Shown here piece after piece: positions 9,465 to 16,117 of a DNA stretch of 64,000 nt. Both the position numbers and the translations under genes were made by a program. Below the pieces are notes generated by a model. That model worked only from the letters and a program-made list of their open reading frames with translations. It had not been told where the DNA came from and searched no databases. Origin of the DNA: an uncultured Aquimarina sp. (lineage in GTDB: Bacteria; Bacteroidota; Bacteroidia; Flavobacteriales; Flavobacteriaceae). The DNA lies in assembly GCF_947500065.1 (NCBI RefSeq), contig NZ_CANMQT010000007.1, positions 1 to 64,000 on the forward strand. The letters are read 5' to 3'. Position 1 is the stretch's first letter; each line of letters opens with the position of its first letter.

Positions 9465-9731
9465 ATGGCAAATAAAAGAAATCTAAAGAAAGATATTAAC
9501 TACGTATTAGGCGATATAATCGAAGAAGTGTATATCTGGGAAGGAAATAATCCTGACAAGGATAAAAAAGCAGGAGAGGTTATTATAGATGAAGCTATCA
9601 CATCTTTTGATACATTTATGGCGAGAGTAAGTGAGCGTAATGTAGAAAATGCATCAAAACACTTTAAATCGATCAAAGAAGATTTAGAAAAAACTGCAAA
9701 GTCTTTAGCTGAAAAAGTAAATTCATTATAA
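9465..9731 (+). CDS. Small helical protein of unknown function
   Basis: 88 residues, charged and lysine/glutamate rich, with no signal peptide or membrane segment. It is predicted to be almost wholly alpha-helical from its residue pattern (DIIEEVYIWEGNNPDKDKK, then heptad-like segments to the end). It looks like a conserved flavobacterial hypothetical, but I cannot name a family. It has its own well-formed promoter and lies just upstream of tRNA-Thr. A cytoplasmic structural or nucleoid-related role is possible but unsupported. Confidence 0.75.
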   Translation: MANKRNLKKDINYVLGDIIEEVYIWEGNNPDKDKKAGEVIIDEAITSFDTFMARVSERNVENASKHFKSIKEDLEKTAKSLAEKVNSL

Positions 9732-9747
9732 TTTTTTTTAAAAAGTG

Positions 9748-9778
9748 TTTGCAAATATGATTACAGAAATTATATTTG
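9748..9778 (+). promoter_or_regulatory. Promoter of tRNA-Thr
   Basis: TTTG at 9748-9751, a 19-nt spacer, then TATATTTG at 9771-9778: a full match to the Bacteroidetes promoter consensus. The mature tRNA starts 11 nt downstream of the -7 box, so the leader is only a few bases. Confidence 0.85.
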
Positions 9779-9788
9779 CAACCGTTTT

Positions 9789-9862
9789 GCCGATGTAGCT
9801 CAGCTGGCTAGAGCAGCTGATTTGTAATCAGCAGGTCGTGGGTTCGAGTCCCTCCATCGGCT
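9789..9862 (+). tRNA. tRNA-Thr (anticodon TGT)
   Basis: A 74-nt cloverleaf. The acceptor stem GCCGATG pairs with CATCGGC (9855-9861), with discriminator T at 9862. The anticodon stem GCTGA/TCAGC encloses loop TTTGTAA, giving anticodon TGT. The T loop is TTCGAGT. CCA is not encoded. The T stem (9838-9842 with 9850-9854) has a T-T mismatch at 9839/9853. The 3' tail from 9846 on recurs twice downstream. Confidence 0.97.
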
Positions 9863-9873
9863 CTAAAAATTAC

Positions 9874-9907
9874 AAACCCTTGCTTCATAAGAAGTTGGGG
9901 TTTTTTT
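9874..9907 (+). terminator. tRNA-Thr terminator, copy 1
   Basis: AAACCC and CTTC pair with GAAG and GGGTTT around an ATAA loop, followed by a T tract. It directly follows the tRNA and ends its transcript. Confidence 0.8.
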
Positions 9908-9986
9908 ATGGAATATATTTATGATGGGCGAGAAGCCTGTCCTGAGCGTAGTCGAAGGGAGTCCCTCCATCGGCTCTAAAAATTAA

Positions 9987-10020
9987 AAACCCTTGCTTCA
10001 TAAGAAGTTGGGTTTTTTTT
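9987..10020 (+). terminator. tRNA-Thr terminator, copy 2
   Basis: The same hairpin as copy 1 inside the second 113-bp unit, with an eight-T tract. It is probably redundant, since copy 1 lies upstream. Confidence 0.7.
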
Positions 10021-10099
10021 ATGGAATATATTTATGATGGGCGAGAAGCCTGTCCTGAGTGTAGTCGAAGGGAGTCCCTCCATCGGCTCTAGAAATTAC

Positions 10100-10133
10100 A
10101 AACCCTTGATTCATAAGAATTTAGGTTTTTTTT
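10100..10133 (+). terminator. tRNA-Thr terminator, copy 3 (diverged)
   Basis: A diverged copy of the same hairpin (CTTGATTCATAAGAATTTAGG form) with a T tract. It is the most different copy and lies next to the convergent metalloprotease gene. Confidence 0.6.
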
Positions 10134-10151
10134 GTGGAATAATTCTACATA

Positions 10152-11024
10152 TTAGTTAAGTATTTTCTCTTTATATTTTTCTATTTCCTTATCAAATGCT
10201 TTCACAATGTTTTTGGACATATTTTTTGAAGCTTCTCTATAATCTTCTAATACTTGAGTTTCAATAATCTTATTTTTTTCTAGCTGGTAACATATAAGGC
10301 TGGATAAACCAAAAAAATGAATAAAAGGGATGTCGTCAGAAACTAGGATGTCAATATCATTCTTAGAGATATTCTTATAAGAATTATCTTTAGAATAATT
10401 ACCCAAGATTCTTAAGATCGCCAATTCTACTTCTTGATCCTTTCCTGGTTTGGTTAATCGTTGATATCTTTTCCTGTCAGTAAAAAACATTCCTGTTTTG
10501 GATGGAATAGTTGTAGCGAAGAAAATTGCGATTGAAATAGTACCGCCAGTGTAAAAAATAATTCCTAATGGTTTGCCAATAAAATAAGAAATCAAAAAAC
10601 AAATAATTGCAAAAACTATGGATGCAACCGGGCCACCTAAAAGTACATTTGCAAATTTCTTTGCATTATCAGGATGATCATCTTTAGGAATTGTTGCAGC
10701 AATACCTCCATAGTACCCTAAATTTTTGTTGAGATAAAATTTTATTCTGTCATTTTCCCTTTTTATTCCCAATGGACCAACTACAAACAACTCAAATTTA
10801 AACCCTTGAATCATTCCTGTAATTAAGTGCCCTAATTCATGAAATCCTAAAACAACGAAAGAAGACAAGAAGATTCCGATCACCATTGCGTATTTTCCTA
10901 TTGTTGTATCTGGTTTTAGATTTCTTGCAAAATCCAGTTTATTTGTCAAAAGTATGATCCCTAGAATTAAAATAAATAACGTGATCCATTCAAGGTATGG
11001 AATAAGTTTTGATTCTTTTTTCAT
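10152..11024 (-). CDS. M50-like (site-2-protease type) membrane zinc metalloprotease
   Basis: 290 residues with about five hydrophobic segments. The zinc site HELGH is in the second membrane segment (GFHELGHLITG), followed by NVLLGGPVAS and a distal PSKTGMFFTD motif resembling the second metal-binding motif of M50 enzymes (P...G....D). The C-terminal 100 residues are soluble and lysine rich. M50 enzymes cut substrates within the membrane, often anti-sigma factors or small membrane proteins; the substrate here is unknown. Two very small genes lie just upstream on the same strand and could be co-transcribed. No PDZ domain is visible, unlike RseP. Confidence 0.8.
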   Translation of the reverse strand: MKKESKLIPYLEWITLFILILGIILLTNKLDFARNLKPDTTIGKYAMVIGIFLSSFVVLGFHELGHLITGMIQGFKFELFVVGPLGIKRENDRIKFYLNKNLGYYGGIAATIPKDDHPDNAKKFANVLLGGPVASIVFAIICFLISYFIGKPLGIIFYTGGTISIAIFFATTIPSKTGMFFTDRKRYQRLTKPGKDQEVELAILRILGNYSKDNSYKNISKNDIDILVSDDIPFIHFFGLSSLICYQLEKNKIIETQVLEDYREASKNMSKNIVKAFDKEIEKYKEKILN

Positions 11025-11084
11025 TACGATTTAATTAAATGTGAGCGTTGATGTGTTTAACGATTTTATGCTTATTCCTTAGTG

Positions 11085-11270
11085 TTACTTTTCGCAATTC
11101 TTTATAGGGTTAAGGGAAGTATTTTGTTCTGCCTGATTATAAATCATTTCTGCTTCAGTTCTTTGATCATTCAATGTACCTTTCCAGGATCCATTATGTT
11201 CTTGTACATTATTGATCTTACTTATTAAACTAATCGTAAGTGTTATTAATATTTTTATAATAGTTTTCAT
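11085..11270 (-). CDS. Small secreted or membrane-anchored protein of unknown function
   Basis: 61 residues. The N-terminus (MKTIIKILITLTISLISK) looks like a signal or anchor segment; the rest is hydrophilic with a lone Cys near the C-terminus (NCEK). It lies 60 bp upstream of the M50-like protease on the same strand, so it may share its operon. I recognise no family. It may be a real short gene or a decayed one. Confidence 0.4.
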   Translation of the reverse strand: MKTIIKILITLTISLISKINNVQEHNGSWKGTLNDQRTEAEMIYNQAEQNTSLNPIKNCEK

Positions 11271-11289
11271 GTATGTTATTTATTATTTT

Positions 11290-11391
11290 TTAAAAGAATG
11301 CTTTATAAGCGATGTATATAGTAATTAGGGTAACCATGCCTATTAAAATTTTAATCAGTTTAATTTTTCGGGATAGCTTGATCTGTTTCAT
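11290..11391 (-). CDS. Possible 33-residue single-pass membrane microprotein
   Basis: From the ATG at 11391 the frame encodes a basic N-terminus (MKQIKLSRKIKLIK) followed by one hydrophobic segment (ILIGMVTLITIYIAY) and stop. It is 19 bp upstream of the 61-residue gene on the same strand. The frame stays open for about 35 codons upstream without an ATG and with membrane-like content, so it could instead be the remnant of a longer membrane protein. Evidence is compositional only. Confidence 0.3.
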   Translation of the reverse strand: MKQIKLSRKIKLIKILIGMVTLITIYIAYKAFF

Positions 11392-11696
11392 ACCGTAATT
11401 TTTTTGATATTGTTTCTTGAGTTCAAAGAACAGATAAATGAGTGGGTAGAACAAGCAAGGTATACCTCGTTTTAGGAAATTAGGGAAGCATAAATTCTTT
11501 GTATCCCTTTATTTAAAAGGTTTTGTTTGTTTTAAGCAGGATTTTAGTAAAGCAAATTGTGAGTTCCCTATTTTTATGAATTTAGGTATGATTTAAACGA
11601 ATACATCATATCCAAACCCGTCTTTTATTATTGTTTGTTATTAAAAAAGTATATTTGATTTTGTTACCATTTTAAGGAGACAAACACTTATCTTAT
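11392..11696. other. Intergenic region upstream of the TPR-AraC gene
   Basis: About 305 bp. The left part is the open upstream frame of the microprotein candidate. The right part is AT-rich and carries the promoter-like box at 11650-11657. I see no RNA gene or terminator hairpin in it. Confidence 0.5.
11650..11657 (+). promoter_or_regulatory. Probable -7 box for the TPR-AraC regulator
   Basis: TATATTTG matches the Bacteroidetes -7 consensus, 39 bp before the start codon. A TTG at 11631-11633 is only 16 nt upstream, shorter than usual, so the -33 element is uncertain. Confidence 0.45.
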
Positions 11697-13460
11697 ATGA
11701 AGCAATTAATACTTTGTTTGGTATCTTTTTTTTATTTATGTAGTTGCAGTTTTATATATGGGCAACAGATCTCTTCAGAAACACATAATCAGAAAGGATT
11801 TGAAAACTTAACAGGAAAAACTTTTTATGAGCTAACCAATTACTTCTCGCATACAGTTGAAATAGACCCTAAAGAAACTAATAAGGAATTACAGTTATTA
11901 TTAGATAAAGCAATGACCAATGGCAATATTGCCTTACAAGCGGATTTATTGTTTATAAAAGCAATGGTGTCTCTGCGGGTATTTATACCTTCAGAATATG
12001 AAGTTGCTATACAGAATTATGATCTTTTTGTGGTCAATAATCCTGGAGAATATCCTTATTTAGGAAAACAAAAAATGCTGAAAGCGTATCTTAGTTTTTA
12101 TAAAGGAATTTGGACTGAATCCTTGACGCTATTTGAAGAAGCATCTGCACTAGCTAAAAAAGAAAATGATTTGCTTATCAATGCTATTAGTAATCAGCAT
12201 GCTGCATATATAAGTACGTATACGGGTGAACAAAAAACGGGATTATCTAAACTAAAAAATATATTTTACGAATTAGATAATAATCCAGAAAACTTTGAAT
12301 CTTTTAGAAAAGATATTCCTTTGATAAAAATAAAAACTTTAGAATTAATTTGTAGGTTTTATTGGTTTAATAACACAGCAGAAATAGATTCTTTATCAAA
12401 GTATAGCGACTATTATAAGAAAAGGATAAGATTAGTAAATGAACCATTAGAATACCCTAGGATGTATATTACTGTGGCGTATACTGCAGTACTAAAAAAA
12501 GATTTTGAAAGCGCTAAGAAGTATCTAGATAGTGTAAGTAATGAAGAAACTAGAATAAGAAAATATTCATTCACGAATTTGGTTCAGTCTGAGATATATT
12601 TCCATGAAAAAAAGTATAAGGAGGGGATAGAACTTCGAGAAATTTTTGGAAATGCAGATAGTATCCCAAAAAGTCATCATCCATGGTTGAAATATGATTT
12701 TAAATTTTTAGCTAAGTCTTATAAAATGCTAGGAGAATATGAACGGTCTAATTATTATTATGAACATTTCGAGAAAGCAAATACTGGTTTTGATAAAATA
12801 ATGGATTCGGTATCGCTTAGTATCAGGAAAAGAGAAGTTGCAGAGTTTAAGAAAGAATTAGAGGCATTACAAGTAGAAAAAGAATCTAAGGATTCTATTC
12901 TAAAGTATCTTGTTTTTGCAGGATCTTTAACGATACTTGGTTTGCTTATTCTATTATTTCGTTTTTATAAATTGAAAAATAAAAATGAAGAGCAGTTTTT
13001 GGAGCTACTGAAACATGTGGAAAAACTTGAAGAGCATAAAAAAACTATAAATCCTAATAAGAATAAGGATATTGAAGAAAAGAAAATAAGTAACCCAGTT
13101 AATGAAGAAACAACTGCCAGTATATTAGAAGGTCTTGAAAAACTAGAACAACAACTATACTTTTTGAAACAGGAATGTAGTGCATATACAATGGCCAAAA
13201 AACTAAAGACGAATACGTCATATCTTTCTAAGGTAATTAAAAGTCAGTATCTAAAAAAATTCAATACATATATTAACGATCTAAGAATGAATTATGCTGT
13301 TGTAAAACTTAAAAACGACAGACGGTTTAGAGCCTATAGTATACAGAGTATTGCAGAAGAACTAGGTTATAAAAGCGCCGATTCTTTTACTAAATATTTT
13401 AAGAAACATACTGGTTTGTTACCTTCTTTTTATATAAAAAAATTGAATACGATGGAGTAG
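11697..13460 (+). CDS. TPR-containing membrane regulator with AraC-type DNA-binding domain
   Basis: 587 residues. Signal peptide (to about SFIYGQ), then about 370 residues of TPR-like helical repeats predicted to be periplasmic, a transmembrane segment (about 401-423), a coiled-coil linker, and a C-terminal AraC helix-turn-helix (about 495-587; YLSKVIKSQ, then ELGYKSADSFTKYFKKHTG). This is a common flavobacterial one-component design in which an outside signal reaches a DNA-binding domain across the membrane. The gene at 46911 is a paralog with the same layout. Target genes are unknown; the following gene is convergent. Confidence 0.88.
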   Translation: MKQLILCLVSFFYLCSCSFIYGQQISSETHNQKGFENLTGKTFYELTNYFSHTVEIDPKETNKELQLLLDKAMTNGNIALQADLLFIKAMVSLRVFIPSEYEVAIQNYDLFVVNNPGEYPYLGKQKMLKAYLSFYKGIWTESLTLFEEASALAKKENDLLINAISNQHAAYISTYTGEQKTGLSKLKNIFYELDNNPENFESFRKDIPLIKIKTLELICRFYWFNNTAEIDSLSKYSDYYKKRIRLVNEPLEYPRMYITVAYTAVLKKDFESAKKYLDSVSNEETRIRKYSFTNLVQSEIYFHEKKYKEGIELREIFGNADSIPKSHHPWLKYDFKFLAKSYKMLGEYERSNYYYEHFEKANTGFDKIMDSVSLSIRKREVAEFKKELEALQVEKESKDSILKYLVFAGSLTILGLLILLFRFYKLKNKNEEQFLELLKHVEKLEEHKKTINPNKNKDIEEKKISNPVNEETTASILEGLEKLEQQLYFLKQECSAYTMAKKLKTNTSYLSKVIKSQYLKKFNTYINDLRMNYAVVKLKNDRRFRAYSIQSIAEELGYKSADSFTKYFKKHTGLLPSFYIKKLNTME

Positions 13461-13539
13461 TTGTTTGTCTTCCTTTGTATACTACTAATCTATATTCTGA
13501 TTTTATAAGAAGTTATGATTTTTGGGAATAGTATATAAT

Positions 13540-13582
13540 ACAGAGGGTATAATGACATTCATATATACCCTCTGTGTTTTTT
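13540..13582. terminator. Bidirectional terminator between convergent genes
   Basis: A perfect 12-bp stem, ACAGAGGGTATA (13540-13551) with TATACCCTCTGT (13564-13575), and a T tract to 13582. It lies between the convergent TPR-AraC gene and the cysteine-rich peptide gene. The plus-strand T tract is the better one. Confidence 0.85.
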
Positions 13583-13587
13583 AAGTG

Positions 13588-13803
13588 TTATATGCAACAT
13601 CCGTTTGAAGGATGATATAAACATCCTGATATGTATGTTCCACCACAAGAAGAATTGTTTTGTGCTAGGTGAGAAGTTGTGCAACATCGTTGTGCGGGAT
13701 CGCAACACCTTGATGGTTTACGTCTGTCTCCACCAGTAATTGATTTTTGCTCATTTCTGTTTAATTGCTGACTTCCTTCTAATTTTAAAATGTTTTTTAA
13801 CAT
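13588..13803 (-). CDS. Cysteine-rich peptide precursor with double-glycine leader
   Basis: 71 residues. The N-terminal 25 (MLKNILKLEGSQQLNRNEQK then SITGG) match the double-glycine leader seen on Bacteroidetes bacteriocin-like and RiPP-like precursors cut by C39 peptidase-type ABC exporters. The predicted 46-residue core has eight Cys, including three CC pairs (RCCDPAQRCC and GCC), which suggests four disulfides or a modified peptide. No modifying enzyme, exporter or immunity gene is adjacent, so any machinery must act from elsewhere. Function (toxin, signal or other) is not shown by sequence. Confidence 0.7.
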   Translation of the reverse strand: MLKNILKLEGSQQLNRNEQKSITGGDRRKPSRCCDPAQRCCTTSHLAQNNSSCGGTYISGCLYHPSNGCCI

Positions 13804-13931
13804 GATTTAAAGAGTTAATTGTTAGTCAATTAAGTTAAGGAAAAGAGTTTTGTCACAGCTGTGGATTTACCGCCAAATATTTGTTGTTTGGCTTCTGTAT
13901 AATTATCTGTTTTAAAATAGTAGATTGATTA

Positions 13932-14675
13932 CTAGTTTTCACTATTCTTCTTAGCTCTTTCTGCTTCTTTGGTTTTTCGTTCCTTTAGATATTCAGAAAG
14001 TTGCTTTCCATAGATGGATTTCTTTACTCTTGGAGATAAAGATTTTACTACTGTATCAAGGTATTTGATGTTAGCGTCAAAAACCTCATTTAATGTTATG
14101 TAAGGAGCTACCTCTAGTTTCCTATTATTAATAGCAAAGTTAATGGTATAAAGGTATTTTTGTCTTAGCAAGTTTTTATAAGCTTTATCGTTTTCTGCTA
14201 ATTTTTCCTCATCATTTTGTTTTTTAGCTTCGTAATCTTCTTTTATGATTCTCAGATTTCGTTCATTAAATCTTTTACTCATTTTGTTATACTCTACTAA
14301 TTTTGCCTGATTTTTACCTCCAGCTATTAAGGCGTCTCTTTCAAAACTATTTAAAGAAGTGTTGATGACAATTTCTCCTGGTTCTGCAAAAAATTCAATT
14401 CGGTCATTAAATTGAGCACCATCATGCTTATCCAGAAATAAATAATGTATCTGAGGTTCTTGAACATCAGTTTGAAAAGCAAATTGTGGATCGCCATCAA
14501 TTACTAAAGAATCTAGATTTACTAAAATGGTATCCTGTATCTTTTGAAGATATAAGGTTCCCTTTTTTAATCCTTGTACCGTTCCGCTTATCGAAACGTT
14601 TCCTTTTTTCTTTGGAGTACTACAACTTAGTACAAGAATGGATAGAAGAAATAGTGTGACAGAAAATCGTTGCAT
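13932..14675 (-). CDS. DUF4369-type lipoprotein
   Basis: 247 residues. The lipobox LVLSC gives a lipoprotein. Residues about 25-130 resemble DUF4369 (VSISGTVQGLKKGTLYLQK...), and the rest is a charged helical region ending in a Lys/Glu-rich tail. In Bacteroidetes DUF4369 is usually fused to a TlpA/AhpC-type thioredoxin domain; here no CxxC thioredoxin domain is present. Its role is unknown. It lies downstream of the DUF819 gene on the same strand with a 60-bp gap and may be co-transcribed. Confidence 0.75.
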   Translation of the reverse strand: MQRFSVTLFLLSILVLSCSTPKKKGNVSISGTVQGLKKGTLYLQKIQDTILVNLDSLVIDGDPQFAFQTDVQEPQIHYLFLDKHDGAQFNDRIEFFAEPGEIVINTSLNSFERDALIAGGKNQAKLVEYNKMSKRFNERNLRIIKEDYEAKKQNDEEKLAENDKAYKNLLRQKYLYTINFAINNRKLEVAPYITLNEVFDANIKYLDTVVKSLSPRVKKSIYGKQLSEYLKERKTKEAERAKKNSEN

Positions 14676-14735
14676 TGATGGATTTTTAATTTTAAAAAAT
14701 AGGAGTACAAAGATGCTATAAATTAGATTGAAAAA

Positions 14736-16040
14736 CTAACTTCCAGATGCAATTTGCATTAATATTGTACACAGAATCGCACCGTATGTTCCTACGACAT
14801 ATCCAAAAACTGCTAGTAGTACACCTACCGTAGCGAGCGATGGATGAAAAGCAGCTGCAACTACTGGAGCAGAGGCTGCTCCACCTACATTGGCCTGACT
14901 TCCTACAGCAAGGAAAAAGTAAGGTGCTTTAATTAATTTAGCAACACCAATGAGCAGAAACGCATGAATAGTCATCCATACCAATCCAATAGCGATAAGT
15001 CCTGGGTTTTCAAGGATCATTTTCAAATCCATCTTCATACCTATGGTGGCTACCAGTATATAAATAAAGATACTTCCTATTTTACTGGCTCCTGCGCCTT
15101 CATATTTTTTCGCTTTTGTATAAGACAATAAAATTCCGATAAAAGTAGCTATAGTGATCATCCAGAAAAACTGAGAAGTAAATGAAGACAAAGCAGAGCT
15201 TTTATCATTAAACACTTCAAAGTTATTAGATAAAAATCCCGACATTCCATTAGCTCCCCAATGTGCTAATCCTACGGTTGTGAATGCGATAGAAAGCATA
15301 ACCATATAGTCTGTTAATGTTGGATTTCTGGTCACACTTTCAGCATATTTAGAAACTTGTTTTTTAAGGGATTCAATGGCACTATTATCAGCCTTTAACC
15401 ATCGATCGATTTTAGCACTTTTTCCAATACCAATAAGCAAAATAGCCATCCAAATATTTGCGACTACTATATCTACCAATACCATACCTCCATACTTATC
15501 AGGATTATATTCATAAATCTCGAGCATTGCCGCTTGATTAGCGCCTCCACCGATCCAACTACCAGCAAGGGTAGATAATCCTCTCCAGACAGCATCAAAA
15601 TCTGCTCCACCAACAGTTTCAGGCGAAACCAAAGAGATCAGTAAAATAGCTATGGGACCACCGATAATAATACCAATAGTTCCTGTCGCAAACATAATTA
15701 GTGCTTTTGGTCCTAGATTAAAAATTCCTTTAAGATCAATACTAAGTGTCATTAGTACCAAAGAAGCAGGTAATAAATATCTACTGGCGATATAGTAAAC
15801 ACTTGATGATTTTTCTATAATTTCTCCATTTGTATCTATTTCGTTCCAATGCGGAGAAATGATTCCTAAAGAATTAAATATTGCAGGAAGTAAATAACAA
15901 AGCAGTAAGGCAGGAACAAATTTATAGAACCCTTGCCAAAAACTTGTTTTAATTGAAGATGTATAAAAAACCAATCCTAGACATAATAATAGAATTCCAA
16001 AAACGATAGTGTCATTGGTAAAAAAAGGAATATTTTCCAT
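14736..16040 (-). CDS. DUF819 family integral membrane protein
   Basis: 434 residues with about 11-12 hydrophobic segments, typical of the DUF819 (YjcL-like) family. Glycine-rich conserved stretches are visible (LAGSWIGGGANQAAM and GSQANVGGAASAPVVAAAFH), resembling paired substrate-binding repeats of transporter folds. A soluble loop lies near residue 215-235. Function of the family is unknown; a transporter is the usual guess. It is flanked by the M61 peptidase upstream and the DUF4369 lipoprotein downstream on the same strand. Confidence 0.88.
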   Translation of the reverse strand: MENIPFFTNDTIVFGILLLCLGLVFYTSSIKTSFWQGFYKFVPALLLCYLLPAIFNSLGIISPHWNEIDTNGEIIEKSSSVYYIASRYLLPASLVLMTLSIDLKGIFNLGPKALIMFATGTIGIIIGGPIAILLISLVSPETVGGADFDAVWRGLSTLAGSWIGGGANQAAMLEIYEYNPDKYGGMVLVDIVVANIWMAILLIGIGKSAKIDRWLKADNSAIESLKKQVSKYAESVTRNPTLTDYMVMLSIAFTTVGLAHWGANGMSGFLSNNFEVFNDKSSALSSFTSQFFWMITIATFIGILLSYTKAKKYEGAGASKIGSIFIYILVATIGMKMDLKMILENPGLIAIGLVWMTIHAFLLIGVAKLIKAPYFFLAVGSQANVGGAASAPVVAAAFHPSLATVGVLLAVFGYVVGTYGAILCTILMQIASGS

Positions 16041-16117
16041 AGTATGAGTTCATTTATTGTGAGATGTGATGCAAAATACAATTTTTGGATTAAAGCTAAA
16101 TTCGATGCCGAATAGAG

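Larger units (their letters stand above)
9846..10133 (+). repeat. Triplicated tRNA-Thr 3' tail plus terminator (113-bp tandem unit)
   Basis: The segment from the tRNA T loop (GAGTCCCTCCATCGGCTCT) through a terminator hairpin recurs at 9846, 9959 and 10072, exactly 113 bp apart. Copies 1 and 2 differ at only three positions over 113 bp. The third copy is partial: its tRNA tail is intact, its terminator is diverged, and the unit then stops. Each full unit also carries a 26-bp motif (9935-9960, 10048-10073; core CTGAGCGTAGTCGAAGG) that I recall as a dispersed repeat in flavobacterial genomes. No integrase is nearby. Confidence 0.9.

Noticed and set aside
9500..9754. Minus-strand 84-codon open frame over the small helical protein
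   Set aside because: The plus frame has a consensus promoter and a soluble helical composition; the minus frame is a shadow.
9935..10073. Possible insertion sequence at the tRNA tail repeats
   Set aside because: No transposase or terminal inverted repeats are visible; the repeat unit is only 113 bp.
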